NCBI RefSeq assembly: GCF_012641405.1
Contig: NZ_JABAII010000026.1
Location: forward strand, 1 to 64,000
Direction: 5' to 3'
Source of the DNA: Rhizobium sp. P40RR-XXII
GTDB taxonomy: Bacteria; Pseudomonadota; Alphaproteobacteria; Rhizobiales; Rhizobiaceae
DNA length: 64,000 nt
Shown: positions 45,625-56,848 of the stretch, in pieces
Layout: every line of letters begins with the position of its first letter
Position numbering within the stretch: position 1 is the stretch's first letter
Position numbers and translations under genes: made by a program
Notes under the pieces: generated by a model
Seen by the model: only the letters and a program-made list of their open reading frames with translations
What the model was told of the DNA's origin: nothing
Databases searched by the model: none

Positions 45625-46041
45625 ATGGACTCCGCCGCCTACCTTGCCAGTCAGATGGCAAAGGGATTTGCTCGCTCGTTACACCAACGCGCGGCGAAAC
45701 TCGGCTTTTCCCCCGGTCAGTTTCCGATCCTGCTGGAATTGTGGTCCGAAAACGGGCTCACGCAGAAACAATTGCTGGAACGGGTCGATATCGAGCAGGC
45801 GACGATGGCCAATACCCTATCGCGCATGGAGCGCGATGGGCTGGTGGAGCGCCGCCCGCATCCCTCGGACAAGCGAGCACAACTGATTTTCCTGACAAGC
45901 CGGGCGGCCGCGATGGAGGGAGAGGCGATCGAGGCCGCGATGGAAGCGGATACGGAGCTCCTGAAAGATTTTCGCCATTTCGAGCGCGAGCTTCTGCTGG
46001 AATATATCCGGCGCGTCCTGGACAACGCCAGGCAGCTTTAG
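45625..46041 (+). CDS. MarR family transcriptional regulator
   Basis: A 138-residue (or 143 from ATG at 45610) MarR-type winged helix protein. The recognition and wing region reads LTQKQLLERVDIEQATMANTLSRMERDGLVERRPHPSDKRAQLIFLT, which is the complete MarR signature, flanked by dimerisation helices. It probably responds to phenolic or oxidative signals. The next gene downstream is convergent, so its targets are itself or distant. The start at 45625 (MDSAAYLAS) matches usual family lengths; neither start has a strong Shine-Dalgarno. Confidence 0.88.
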   Translation: MDSAAYLASQMAKGFARSLHQRAAKLGFSPGQFPILLELWSENGLTQKQLLERVDIEQATMANTLSRMERDGLVERRPHPSDKRAQLIFLTSRAAAMEGEAIEAAMEADTELLKDFRHFERELLLEYIRRVLDNARQL

Positions 46042-46043
46042 GA

Positions 46044-48380
46044 CTACCCGACCGCCTTATCCAGGATGGGATGGGGCTGGCTGGGCGCGACATCCGGCTT
46101 GCCGAAGAATATCCCTTGAAGCTGCGCGCAACCTTCCTCGATGACGATTCGGCGCTGGGTTTCCGTTTCCACGCCTTCCGTCACGACGGGCATGTTCAGG
46201 CTATGTCCAAGGCCGATGATCGCACGGACGATCGAACGTGCCGCGGGATCGTGTTCGAGGGCACCGGTGAAGCTGCGATCGACCTTGATCTTATCGAAGG
46301 GGAAGGCGCGCAGGTTGCTGAGCGAGGAAAAGCCGGTGCCGAAATCATCCATGACGACGCGGATGCCGAGACGGTGCAGCCGCTGCAATGTCGCGATGAC
46401 GGACGTGCGGTCGCGCATCAGGGCCGCCTCGGTGATCTCCAGCTCGAGCCGCCGCGGCTCAAGCCCGGTTTTGCGCAGAATCCGTTCGATCTGGTCATAG
46501 AGGGTGGGGATCATGAATTGCAGCGGCGAGAGGTTGACGGCGATAGTCGCGGGCTCGCTCCAGCGCGTCGCCTCCTGGCATGCCTGCTGCAGCACCCATT
46601 CACCGATCGACACGATCGAACCGCTCTCCTCGGCGATGGGAATGAAGGTCTCCGGATCGATCACGCCACGGTCCGGGTGCGCCCAGCGCAACAGCGCCTC
46701 GTAGCCGCTGACGCTGTCGCTGCCGACATCGTAGATCGGCTGGTATTCCAGAAAGAGCTGCCTGCGAAGAATGGCCTGGCGCAGATCGTTCTCCAGCTGG
46801 CGGCGCGTGCGCACGGCCTTGTCCATTTCGGCATCGAAGAAACAGGCGTGGCCCCGGCCGGCGCGCTTGGCACGATAAAGCGCCGTATCCGCGTTGGCAT
46901 ACAGCTGCTCGGCGCTGGCGCCGTCGCGCGGATAGATGGCGATGCCGAGACTGACGCCGACGGCCGTCGGGTCGCGCGCCGTATCCATCTCCATGGCGAA
47001 TTCGGCAAGAATGCGCTCGGCAAGACGAGTGGCGCCCACGGGCTGCTGCCGCTTCGGCTGGATGATGGCGAATTCGTCGCCGCCAAGCCTCGCCACCGTA
47101 TCGCCCTCTTCGATGATGCGTTGCAGGATGCCGGCGACCTTGCAAAGGATACGATCTCCTTCGGCATGGCCGAAGACATCGTTGATCGCCTTGAAGCGAT
47201 CCAGGTCCAGGCAGAAGATGGCGACTTCGCCGCCTTTGCGATTGGCCATCTGCAGCGCCTGGCGCATGCGCAGGTCGAACAGCGAGCGATTGGGCAGGTC
47301 CGTCAGGATATCGTGATGGGCCAGGTGCTCGATCATCTGCTGCGCCTGACGCCGTTCCGTCAGGTCGCGCACGACCAGCACGCTGCATTCATGGCCACGA
47401 TAGGTGATGGAACGCCGCACTGTTTCGACGGGAATCGATTTGCCACCGCAGCCCGAAAGCGTGGTCTCGAGCGGAATGGCGGCTTCGGCATGAGCCTCCA
47501 TGTCGAGCGTTAGGAAGGCTTCGGGCGCCAGGCCGGTCACTTGCTGGGCTGACCATCCGGAAATGGTAAAGAAGCGCTCGTTCGCATCGATAATTCTGCC
47601 GTCGCGGACAATGAGCAATCCCTCGAGCGAAGCGTTGGCGAAACCACGGAGATCGGTCAGATGACGATCGATGAAGATCGCGCCGAGAGCGATGAGAATG
47701 AGGCCCATCGCGGCAGCCATGACGATGCCGGCAAGGATACTTCGATCGATAGAGACGGCGGTGGCGGCCATATTCGCTTCGGGGGTCAGCGTCACACCGC
47801 TCATCGCAGTGAAATGCAGCGAGCAAATTGCGAGCAGCAGGAGCAAAGCGCCGGCAATGATGCGCCTGACGCCATGAAGGCTGCGAAATGCAAGGAAGGC
47901 CAGCGACGAGAAAACGGCGCCGACTACAATGGAGATGACGACGCGCTGCAAGTCATAGGAAAGCTGTGCCGAGGCCTCTATGGCCTGCATGCCGCTGAAG
48001 TGCATGGCGCCAATTCCAAATGCCATCAAGAAACCACCGACGGCAAAGGAAACGCCGTTATCCCACTCGAAGGCAATGGCGATGGCAAGCCAGGAACCAA
48101 TGATGGCAAGAACCACTGAAAGCACGGTCAGCGAAAGATCGTAGTAGATGGGAAGGCTGCTCTGATAGGCGAGCACGGCGATGAAATGCGTTGCCCATAT
48201 GCCGACGCCGCTGGCAAAGGCTGCAGCAACAATCCAATAGCGACGATGATGCGACTGGCATTCCTGCGCGCGAGAGAACAGAAGCATGGTGGCAAGGCTG
48301 CCGATGAGGCAAATGATCGCCGCAACGAGAATAAGCCTGAAGTCATGATCGTCACGAATGCATGCAATCACTGAAAACAT
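46044..48380 (-). CDS. Cyclic-di-GMP enzyme with MHYT, PAS, GGDEF and EAL domains
   Basis: A 778-residue membrane protein. An N-terminal MHYT domain (residues ~1-230) has repeats with WATHFIAVLAY, AMHFSGMQAIEA and LHFTAMSGV, thought to bind metal and sense oxygen, CO or NO. A PAS domain follows (~245-345), then GGDEF (~350-510, motif RLGGDEFAII intact) and EAL (~525-770, motif YEALLRWAHP, EITE and DDFGTGFSSL intact). Both synthesis and hydrolysis of c-di-GMP are possible. The RxxD inhibitory site is absent (EEGD). GGAGG precedes the ATG by 6 bases, partly within a hairpin. Confidence 0.95.
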   Translation of the reverse strand: MFSVIACIRDDHDFRLILVAAIICLIGSLATMLLFSRAQECQSHHRRYWIVAAAFASGVGIWATHFIAVLAYQSSLPIYYDLSLTVLSVVLAIIGSWLAIAIAFEWDNGVSFAVGGFLMAFGIGAMHFSGMQAIEASAQLSYDLQRVVISIVVGAVFSSLAFLAFRSLHGVRRIIAGALLLLLAICSLHFTAMSGVTLTPEANMAATAVSIDRSILAGIVMAAAMGLILIALGAIFIDRHLTDLRGFANASLEGLLIVRDGRIIDANERFFTISGWSAQQVTGLAPEAFLTLDMEAHAEAAIPLETTLSGCGGKSIPVETVRRSITYRGHECSVLVVRDLTERRQAQQMIEHLAHHDILTDLPNRSLFDLRMRQALQMANRKGGEVAIFCLDLDRFKAINDVFGHAEGDRILCKVAGILQRIIEEGDTVARLGGDEFAIIQPKRQQPVGATRLAERILAEFAMEMDTARDPTAVGVSLGIAIYPRDGASAEQLYANADTALYRAKRAGRGHACFFDAEMDKAVRTRRQLENDLRQAILRRQLFLEYQPIYDVGSDSVSGYEALLRWAHPDRGVIDPETFIPIAEESGSIVSIGEWVLQQACQEATRWSEPATIAVNLSPLQFMIPTLYDQIERILRKTGLEPRRLELEITEAALMRDRTSVIATLQRLHRLGIRVVMDDFGTGFSSLSNLRAFPFDKIKVDRSFTGALEHDPAARSIVRAIIGLGHSLNMPVVTEGVETETQRRIVIEEGCAQLQGIFFGKPDVAPSQPHPILDKAVG

Positions 48381-48388
48381 TACACGCC

Positions 48389-48407
48389 TCCAGAATACTC
48401 TTCTGGA
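48389..48407 (-). promoter_or_regulatory. Leader hairpin overlapping the ribosome-binding site
   Basis: On the minus strand TCCAGAA-GAGTA-TTCTGGA is a perfect 7-base-pair stem with a 5-base loop. The last three bases of the stem are the first part of the GGAGG Shine-Dalgarno of the MHYT-GGDEF-EAL gene, so folding could limit translation. Confidence 0.5.
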
Positions 48408-48578
48408 TTGACGTTATTTCCAATACTCTAAAAAACTTGTAAATTACATACGCAACTAATCACATAAAAGCGAACCCGACCCAAAGCGGCAAGCTACGGT
48501 AAATTTTCAGTTTTAACGCCTCGAAACCGATCGGGCTTTGGTCTATCGTCCCTCCAAATCTCATGTAAGGAGTCGGAT

Positions 48579-49967
48579 ATGACCGATCTATCGCCCGTTC
48601 TCGATCGAGCCGATCAGAACCTCCCCTCCAGCCTGGACAATCTCTTCGAGCTGCTGCGCATCAAGTCCATTTCGACGGATCCGGACTACAAGGTAGAGTG
48701 CCGCAAGGCGGCGGAATGGCTGGTCGCCTATCTGAACTCGCTAGGCTTTACGGCCTCCGTGCGCGACACGCCCGGACATCCGATGGTGGTCGCCCATCAC
48801 GATGCCGGCGGCGCCGATGCACCGCATGTGCTCTTCTACGGTCACTACGACGTGCAGCCGGTCGATCCGATCGAGCTCTGGGACAGCGATCCCTTTGCGC
48901 CTGAGATCAAGGACATGGGCAATGGCCGCAAGATCCTGACTGGGCGCGGCACGTCCGACGACAAGGGTCAGCTGATGACCTTCGTCGAGGCGGTGCGCGC
49001 CTATAAGGAAACCAGGGGTACGCTTCCTGTGCGCATCACCATCCTGTTCGAAGGCGAGGAGGAATCCGGTTCGCCCTCGCTCAAGCCTTTCCTCGAAGCC
49101 AACGCCGCCGAGCTGAAGGCGGATTTCGCCCTCGTCTGCGATACCGGCATGTGGGACGGCGAAACGCCGGCGATCTCCGCCGGCCTGCGCGGACTGGTGG
49201 GCGAGGAGATCATCATCACCGCGGCCGACCGCGACCTGCATTCGGGTGTCTTCGGCGGTGCTGCCGCCAATCCGATCCATATCCTGACCGATATTCTCGC
49301 CGGCCTGCATGACGAGACCGGCGGCGTGACGCTTTCCGGCTTCTATGACGGCGTCGAAGAAACGCCCGCCAATATCAAGGCCTCCTGGGAAAAGCTCGGG
49401 CTGACAGCCGAAAAATTCCTAGGCGAAGTGGGCCTGTCGATCCCGTCGGGCGAAAAGGGCCGTTCCGTGATGGAGCTCACCTGGGCGCGGCCGACGGCCG
49501 AAGTGAACGGAATTACCGGCGGCTATACCGGCGCCGGCTTCAAGACCGTGATCGCGGCCAAGGCATCGGCGAAGGTTTCCTTCCGTCTCGTCGGCCAGCA
49601 GAACCCGGCGGCGATCCGTGAGAGCTTCCGCGCCTATGTGCGCTCGAAGATCCCGGCGGACTGCTCGGTGGAATTCCATGAACACGGTGGCTCGCCGGCC
49701 ATCCAGCTCGCCTATGATTCGCCGGCCCTGACCAAGGCGAAGACGGCGCTGTCCAGCGAATGGCCGAAGCCCGCCATCGTCATCGGCATGGGCGGCTCGA
49801 TCCCGATCGTTGGCGATTTCCAGAAGATGCTCGGCATGGAATCGCTGCTGATCGGCTTCGGACTTTCCGACGACCGCATTCATTCGCCGAACGAGAAATA
49901 CGAGCTGCGGTCCTATCACAAGGGCATCCGCTCCTGGATCCGCGTCCTCGACGCGCTCGCCGGATAA
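48579..49967 (+). CDS. M20-family metallopeptidase (dipeptidase-like)
   Basis: A 462-residue M20 metallopeptidase. Metal and catalytic motifs are YGHYDVQPVDP (His and Asp near residue 89), LTGRGTSDDKGQ, EGEEESGSPSL (general base Glu then metal Glu) and the bridging DTGMWD region. A lid/dimerisation domain spans ~210-360, with HSGVFGG. It fits the M20 non-specific dipeptidase group (PepV/CNDP-like). GGAG lies upstream of the ATG. It is probably a single gene; a weak terminator follows. Confidence 0.92.
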   Translation: MTDLSPVLDRADQNLPSSLDNLFELLRIKSISTDPDYKVECRKAAEWLVAYLNSLGFTASVRDTPGHPMVVAHHDAGGADAPHVLFYGHYDVQPVDPIELWDSDPFAPEIKDMGNGRKILTGRGTSDDKGQLMTFVEAVRAYKETRGTLPVRITILFEGEEESGSPSLKPFLEANAAELKADFALVCDTGMWDGETPAISAGLRGLVGEEIIITAADRDLHSGVFGGAAANPIHILTDILAGLHDETGGVTLSGFYDGVEETPANIKASWEKLGLTAEKFLGEVGLSIPSGEKGRSVMELTWARPTAEVNGITGGYTGAGFKTVIAAKASAKVSFRLVGQQNPAAIRESFRAYVRSKIPADCSVEFHEHGGSPAIQLAYDSPALTKAKTALSSEWPKPAIVIGMGGSIPIVGDFQKMLGMESLLIGFGLSDDRIHSPNEKYELRSYHKGIRSWIRVLDALAG

Positions 49968-49975
49968 GCGATTTG

Positions 49976-50005
49976 CGGGACGCGCCGGTTTCTCCGTGCG
50001 TCCCG
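49976..50005 (+). terminator. Candidate terminator after the M20 peptidase gene
   Basis: CGGGACGC and GCGTCCCG form an 8-base stem around a 14-base loop in which GCCGG/CCG can nest. It is followed by TATTGTT, a poor U-tract, so the call is tentative. Confidence 0.45.
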
Positions 50006-50019
50006 TATTGTTCCCACCT

Positions 50020-50040
50020 TGACGGCACGGCATGCCGTCA
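50020..50040. promoter_or_regulatory. Operator-like dyad before the nucleoside hydrolase operon
   Basis: TGACGGCA-CGGCA-TGCCGTCA has perfect 8-base arms and lies 60 bases before the nucleoside hydrolase start, in promoter position for the purine salvage pair. No regulator gene is adjacent. Confidence 0.45.
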
Positions 50041-50099
50041 TCCGGACAGAGCGGTCATCCTGCCCCGGTGTCATTTGGCCGAAATCGATGAGATAGGAC

Positions 50100-51023
50100 A
50101 TGGGAATCTGGATCGATACCGATATGGGGTTCGATGATATCGCCGCCATCCTGGTGGTCGCGCATTCGGATCTCGTCATCGACGGCGTTTCGCTTGTCAG
50201 CGGCAACGCGCCCCTGTCCCATGTCCAGGCCAATGCGGCGAGCGCGGCCGCCGCCTTCGGCTGGACGTTCCCGATCCATACCGGCCGTAAGCTGCCCGTC
50301 CTATGCAAGCTGGAAACGGCGCAGAGCATTCTCGGCCAGACCGGCATTCCCACGACAGGCCGAAGCCTGCCGCCGGCCGATCCGTTGCCGGCAAGCGATG
50401 CCTTTAGCGCACTCTGCGACTGGCTTTCCGACGGCAACGGGCCGAAGCGCATTCTGGCGCTCGGGCCGCTGACCAACATCGCCGCCATAGCACTGGCACG
50501 ACCGGATTTCGCCGCCCGCATCGACGAACTGACGTGGATGGGCGGCGGCGTCACCTCGGGCAATCACACGGCATCGGCGGAATTCAACGCCTATGCCGAT
50601 CCGGAGGCGCTCGCGATCGTACTCGCACACGGCCTGCCATTGCGCATGATCGATCTCGATATCTGCCGCAAGGTGCTGGCCTCACCCGCGGATGTCGCCC
50701 GCATCCGCGAGATCGCTGGCGCGAAGGCGCAGCTGCTCGGCGATCTGCTGGAGGGCTATGTCAACATCGCCATCAGCCGCGGCAGGCCGGCCATGGCAAT
50801 CTACGATCCTACGGCGGCCGCCATTTTCGTGGAGCCGGGGATAGCGACGCTTCGGCATGCCCGGATCGACGCGGAATTGTACGGGCAGCATACGCGCGGG
50901 CGCACCATCGTCGAAACACGCGCCTCGCATGCTGAGTTCAACGCCCATTTCGCCACCGAAATCGATGCGGAGAACGCCCGCCGGATCATATTCGACGCGC
51001 TGCTTCGGGAGGCCGGCCGATGA
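50100..51023 (+). CDS. Inosine-uridine-type nucleoside hydrolase
   Basis: A 307-residue nucleoside hydrolase of the IUNH family. The calcium-binding DTDMGFDD is at residues 6-13. Further family motifs are ALGPLTNIAAIALA near residue 120 and TWMGGGVTSGNHTASAEFNAYADPEA near 140. It cleaves ribonucleosides to base plus ribose. Its stop overlaps the adenine deaminase start as ATGA, so the operon probably frees a purine base and then deaminates adenine to hypoxanthine. Confidence 0.9.
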   Translation: MGIWIDTDMGFDDIAAILVVAHSDLVIDGVSLVSGNAPLSHVQANAASAAAAFGWTFPIHTGRKLPVLCKLETAQSILGQTGIPTTGRSLPPADPLPASDAFSALCDWLSDGNGPKRILALGPLTNIAAIALARPDFAARIDELTWMGGGVTSGNHTASAEFNAYADPEALAIVLAHGLPLRMIDLDICRKVLASPADVARIREIAGAKAQLLGDLLEGYVNIAISRGRPAMAIYDPTAAAIFVEPGIATLRHARIDAELYGQHTRGRTIVETRASHAEFNAHFATEIDAENARRIIFDALLREAGR

Positions 51024-52806
51024 ACCGGGAAGGCGGCGAACCGGCAGACCTAAATGTTCCCGAGCTGCGTTTACGCGCAGTTGCCGCCGCACGCGGCGAT
51101 CAACCATTCGATCTGCTAATTGCCGGCGGCCGCCTTGTCGACATGGTGACCGGGCAGATCCGCGCCGCTGATATCGGCATCGTCGGCCCGCTGATCGCAA
51201 GCGTACATGCGCCCGGCAGCCGCACCGATGCGAGGCAGACGATCGATGCCGAGGGCTGCTTTCTTTCTCCCGGCCTGATCGACACGCATATGCATATCGA
51301 AAGCTCGATGGTGACGCCGGCGACCTATGCCGAGGCCGTTCTGCCGCGTGGAGTGACGACCATCGTCTGGGATCCGCATGAATTCGGCAACGTCCACGGT
51401 CTCGATGGCGTGCGCTGGGCGATCGAAGCGACGCGGCAACTGCCGCTGCGGGTGATACCGCTGGCGCCATCCTGCGTGCCTTCCGCACCGGGGCTGGAAC
51501 TGGCCGGCGCCGATTTCGGTGCGGCTGCGATGGCTGAGATGCTGGCATGGTCTGATATCGGCGGTGTGGCCGAGGTCATGACCATGCGCGGTGTCATCGA
51601 CGGCGATCCGCGCGCCACCGCTATTGTCAATGCCGGATTGCTTTCGGGCAAGACCGTCTGCGGCCATGCCCGCGGTCTCGAGGGCGCCGATCTCAATGCC
51701 TTCATGGCTGCCGGTATCTCCTCCGACCACGAACTGACCTCCGGCACCGATCTGCTGGCCAAGCTTTTGGCGGGCCTCGCCATCGAGCTGCGCGGTTCGC
51801 ACGATCATCTGCTGCCGCAATTCGTCGACGTCATTAACGATCTCGGCTTTCTGCCGCAGACCGTGACGCTTTGTACCGATGACGTCTTTCCCGACGAGCT
51901 GCAAGAGGGCGGCGGCCTTGACGATGTGGTGCGCCGCCTCGTCGGCTATGGCCTCAAGCCCGAATGGGCCTTGCGAGCGGCAACGCTGAATGCCGCCATG
52001 CGGCTAGGACGCAGCGATCTGGGCCTGATCGCGGCCGGACGGCGCGCCGACATCGTGCTCTTCGAAGATCTGCAGGGGTTCAAGGCGCGGCATGTGATCG
52101 TCAATGGCGTCGTGGTTGCCGGGGCCGGCCGAATGATCGGTCTGATCGAGCAAGCCGATGCCGCGCTGCTGCGCAATTCGGTCAAGCTGACATTGTTCGG
52201 CGAAGATGATTTCCGTGTGGCGGCAACCGGCAACCGCGTGCGGCTTGCGACCATCGATCAGCCGCGCTTCACGCAATGGGGTGAAATGCAGGCCGATGTA
52301 GGACACGGCTTCGTCGTGCCGCCAGCGGAAACGGCGATGATCGCCGTCGTCCATCGTCATGGCAAGGCAGACGGCCGGCCGCGCGTCGGCTTCCTCACGG
52401 GCTGGGGCGAGTGGCGCGGCGCCTTCTGCACGACGGTTTCGCAGACAGCCACAATCTGACGGTTTTCGGCGGAAATGCGGGAGATATGGCGATTGCCGCC
52501 AACGCCGTCATCGCGGCCGGCGGCGGACTTGCGGTCGCACGCAACGGCAGGATCGAGGCGCTGCTGCCGCTGCCGCTCTCCGGGCTGGTCAGCGACGCGC
52601 CGCTTGCGGAAACAGCCAACGCCTTCCGCGCCGTCCGCGAGGCAATCGACGCTATCGTCGACTGGAACCCGCCTTACCTCGTCTTCAAGGCCTGCTTCGG
52701 CGCAACGCTTGCCTGCAATGCCGGACCGCACCAGACGGATCGCGGCATTGCCGATGTGGCGGCAGGACTGGTGTTGGAAACGCCGGTGCTTGGGGAGGTT
52801 GTCTAG
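51020..52806 (+). pseudogene. ade: Adenine deaminase, interrupted by a one-base frameshift
   Basis: The first reading frame, 51020-52459, gives 479 residues of a typical adenine deaminase: the metal motif LIDTHMHIESS near 91, WDPHEFGN, VCGHARGLEG, and DDVFPDE. It breaks at TTVSQTATI* near 52442. A second frame resumes at once with DSHNLTVFGGN, the conserved continuation of TTVSHDSHNL, and runs to 52806. One base missing at 52442-52444 (a CAC codon reading CA) explains the break; with it restored the product would be 595 residues, the family length. Either a genuine pseudogene or a sequencing error. The lost part is the C-terminal domain, so enzyme activity is doubtful. Confidence 0.85.
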
Positions 52807-52861
52807 GTTCTTCGCATGATATCAGCTGTGCGTTCGTGGCCGCAGCCTATTGAAGGGCCGC

Positions 52862-54055
52862 TTACCCCTCCTCCCCCAGCTCCTGTTCCACCAGCGTCGT
52901 CCAGAAGGCGACGCCCGAGGCGATGGCATCGTCGTTGAAATCATAGCCGGTGTTATGGTGCAAAGCGCCGTCGACCGCTGGGCCGTTGCCGAGCCAGACG
53001 TAGCAGCCGGGTGCCTTCTGGCCGAAAAACGCGAAATCGTCGCCGGCGGTCGATGGTGGGAAGCGCGTCAGCACTTTGTCGCCGAAGACCGTTGCCGCAG
53101 CCTTCAGCGCACGCGCCGTGGCATCGGCATCATTGACGACGGGCGGAATGCGGCGCTCGAACCGAAAGTCGACGCCGATCCCATACATGGCCGCCGTGCC
53201 GTGCGCCAGGCGGCCGATTTCCTCCTCGAGCTGATCGCGAACCTCGGGCGTATAGGCGCGCGCCGTACCGCCGATCTCGACGGTGTCGGGAATGACGTTC
53301 AGCGCCTTGGGGTCGCCCGCCTGCAGCGAGCAGGCGCTTACGACGGCCGGCTGCAGCGGATCGACCACGCGCCCGACGATGGTCTGCAGCGAAGACAGGA
53401 ATGTCGCCGCCGCCGTAATCGGGTCCTTGCCGAGATGCGGCTTGGCGCCGTGGGTGCCGGTGCCGCGGAAAGTGATGCGCCAGCTGTCGGACGAGGCGAG
53501 CTGCGGCCCCTCGACGACGGCCATCTCATCGACGTCGAGACCGGGCATATTATGCAGCCCATAGACGGCATCGCAGGGAAACAGATCGAAAAGGCCATCG
53601 TCCGCCATGCGCTTGGCGCCGCCTCGGCCTTCCTCGGCCGGCTGGAAGATGAAATGCACCGTGCCGGAAAAGCCTCGCTTGGCGGCGAGATGACGGGCCG
53701 CGCCGATCAGCATGGCCGTATGGCCGTCATGGCCGCAGGCATGCATCTTGCCGGGAATGGTGGATTTGTAGGGCCGATTGGCCTTCTCCGGCATGGCAAG
53801 CGCATCCATGTCGGCGCGAAGTCCGATGCGGCGCGTGCCGTTGCCGCCCTGCAGCGTGCCGACGACGCCGGTCTTGCCGAGGCCGCGATGCACCGTCAGC
53901 CCAGCCTCCTCCAGCAAGGTTGCGACGATGCCGCTGGTGCGCTCTTCCTCGAAGCCGAGCTCGGGGTGGGCATGAAGATTATGGCGAAGCGAGGTGAGGA
54001 AAGGCAGATCCTCGGCGATTTCATCGGGAAAGGGCATGGGGAATTCCTTCGGCAT
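52862..54055 (-). CDS. M20D amidohydrolase (hippurate hydrolase-like)
   Basis: A 397-residue M20D metallohydrolase. Signatures are LRHNLHAHPELGFEE near residue 22, the metal motif MHACGHDGHTAML near 105, the Glu pair in FQPAEEGRGGAKRM, and HNMPGLDV. These match enzymes that hydrolyse N-acyl amino acids such as hippurate or IAA conjugates. The ATG at 54055 or 54037 are both possible. It lies just downstream of fbpC on the same strand, 63 bases apart; a functional link to iron uptake is not evident. Confidence 0.93.
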   Translation of the reverse strand: MPKEFPMPFPDEIAEDLPFLTSLRHNLHAHPELGFEEERTSGIVATLLEEAGLTVHRGLGKTGVVGTLQGGNGTRRIGLRADMDALAMPEKANRPYKSTIPGKMHACGHDGHTAMLIGAARHLAAKRGFSGTVHFIFQPAEEGRGGAKRMADDGLFDLFPCDAVYGLHNMPGLDVDEMAVVEGPQLASSDSWRITFRGTGTHGAKPHLGKDPITAAATFLSSLQTIVGRVVDPLQPAVVSACSLQAGDPKALNVIPDTVEIGGTARAYTPEVRDQLEEEIGRLAHGTAAMYGIGVDFRFERRIPPVVNDADATARALKAAATVFGDKVLTRFPPSTAGDDFAFFGQKAPGCYVWLGNGPAVDGALHHNTGYDFNDDAIASGVAFWTTLVEQELGEEG

Positions 54056-54118
54056 GGGGCACGATGACGGCGTGCCCTATCTTCCCCAAAGCATCACCTG
54101 CTTCAACCCAAATGACGC

Positions 54119-55176
<1,058 letters not shown>

Positions 55177-55180
<4 letters not shown>

Positions 55181-56787
55181 TGTCCGGCCGTTCGCTTGGA
55201 TTGCACGTAAAGAAGAAGGGTGAGCGGCAGCGACAGCACGACCATCATGAAGGCGTAGGGTGCCGCCGAAACATAATCGATCTCGCTGGTCAGCGACCAG
55301 AATTTGGTTGCCAGTGTTTCCGTGCCGTTAGGAGAGAGCATGAGCGTTGCCGTCAGCTCATTGGTGATGCCGAGCGCGACAAGCGCGACGCTGGCGGCAA
55401 AGCCGGGAGCGGCAAGCCGCATGGTGATCTGCCGCACGGCCTGCGCCGGCGTGCGGCCGAGCGCCATGGCGGCGCGCTCGAGCTCGACGGGCGCCTGGGC
55501 GATGCTGGCGCGCAGGCCGACCATGGCGCGCGGCAAGAACAGCAGGACATAGGCGAGCAGTAGGGTCGCAAAGGTCTGATAGAGCGGCAGGACCAGCCGG
55601 ACGGTGATGGATACCAGGGCGAGCGCGACGACGACGCCCGGCAGCGAACCGACATAATAATGGCAGGCTTCGAGAATGCGCTGCAGCCGCCCCGGCGCGC
55701 GCACCGACAGCCAGGCCATGGGGGTCGCGGCAATGGTGGCGAGGAGGCCGCCGGCGATGGCCAGAACAATAGTCTGCAGCAGAGCGGAGCCGACCGTATC
55801 GATCCGCCAGATATCCATGCCGCCAAGATAAAGCCAGCGTGCCAGGGTTACGAAAGGAATGCCGAGCGTCAAGGCGGCCGTCACGACGGGCAGCGCGATG
55901 GCTGGGCCGACAAACCAGCCGAGGCGACGCCGATCGGTGGGGCGGGCGGCACCCGAACCGATGCGGGCATAACGCTCGTTGCCGCGCACCAGCACCTCGA
56001 TGCCGAGCAGCAGCAGGCAGCAGAAGACGAGGACGCCGCCGAGCATGTTGGCGGCCGGGCTGTTATAGGCCGACTGGAACTGATCGACGATGGCGGTGGA
56101 GAAGGTGTCGAAGCGGATCATCACGTAGAGACCGTATTCGGCCAGGAGATGCAGGCCGATCAGCAGCGAGCCGCCACAGATGGCGAGGCGAAGCTGCGGC
56201 AGGATTGCCCTGAAGAAGACGCGCCAGGGGCCGAGGCCGAGCGAGGCCGCCGCATCCTCGATCGCCGGATCGAGCCGGCGCAGGGCGGCCGCGACGGGCA
56301 GATAGAGAAAGGGATAGTAGGCGAGCACCGATACCAGCACACCGCTCCAGAGCCCGCGCATGCCGGGCACGAGGCTGACCCACGCATAGCTGTGCACGAA
56401 GGCGGGCACGGCAAGCGGCGCTGCGGAGAGCCAGGACCAGAGGCGGGCACCGGGAATATCGGTGCGCTCCGTCAGCCAGGCAAGCGTGACGGCCAGCAGG
56501 ATACACAGCGGAATGGTGCAGATTTCGAGCATGACGGTGTTGACGAGCAGCTCGCCGACGCGATTGCGGAAGATCAGGGCGACGACGGAGGCCCAGCCGG
56601 TATCGATCGTAATCCAGACGATGAAGCCGAGCGGTACCAGGCTCAGAAGCGCAACGATGGAAGCAAGGGCGACGACGGAGGCATGCCGAACGCGGCCGCG
56701 GGGAGCAGCCGTCAACTGGGGCATTCGCATGGCGGCAGGCTCGCCGGCATATGTGTTCTTCTGCAGCAAATCCGAGCTGCCTTTCAC
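55177..56787 (-). CDS. fbpB: Ferric-iron ABC transporter permease FbpB (duplicated permease)
   Basis: A 536-residue permease with about twelve membrane segments in two homologous halves. Each carries an EAA loop ([21 protein letters not shown] near residue 185 and [19 protein letters not shown] near 440), as expected for the fused FbpB. It transports the iron delivered by FbpA. The start is ATG at 56787 (MKGSSDLLQ) or a later Met at [10 protein letters not shown], since the first ~20 residues look unstructured. A large stem-loop separates it from fbpA. Confidence 0.88.
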
Positions 56788-56848
56788 GCCCTGAAATAGG
56801 AAGGCAACCGCCGCTGACGGCGATTGCCCGATCGATTGGCCTTAAAGC

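Noticed and set aside
45741-47513. 590-codon open frame overlapping marR and opposite the GGDEF-EAL gene
   Set aside because: It runs antisense through intact GGDEF and EAL motifs and has no domain of its own.
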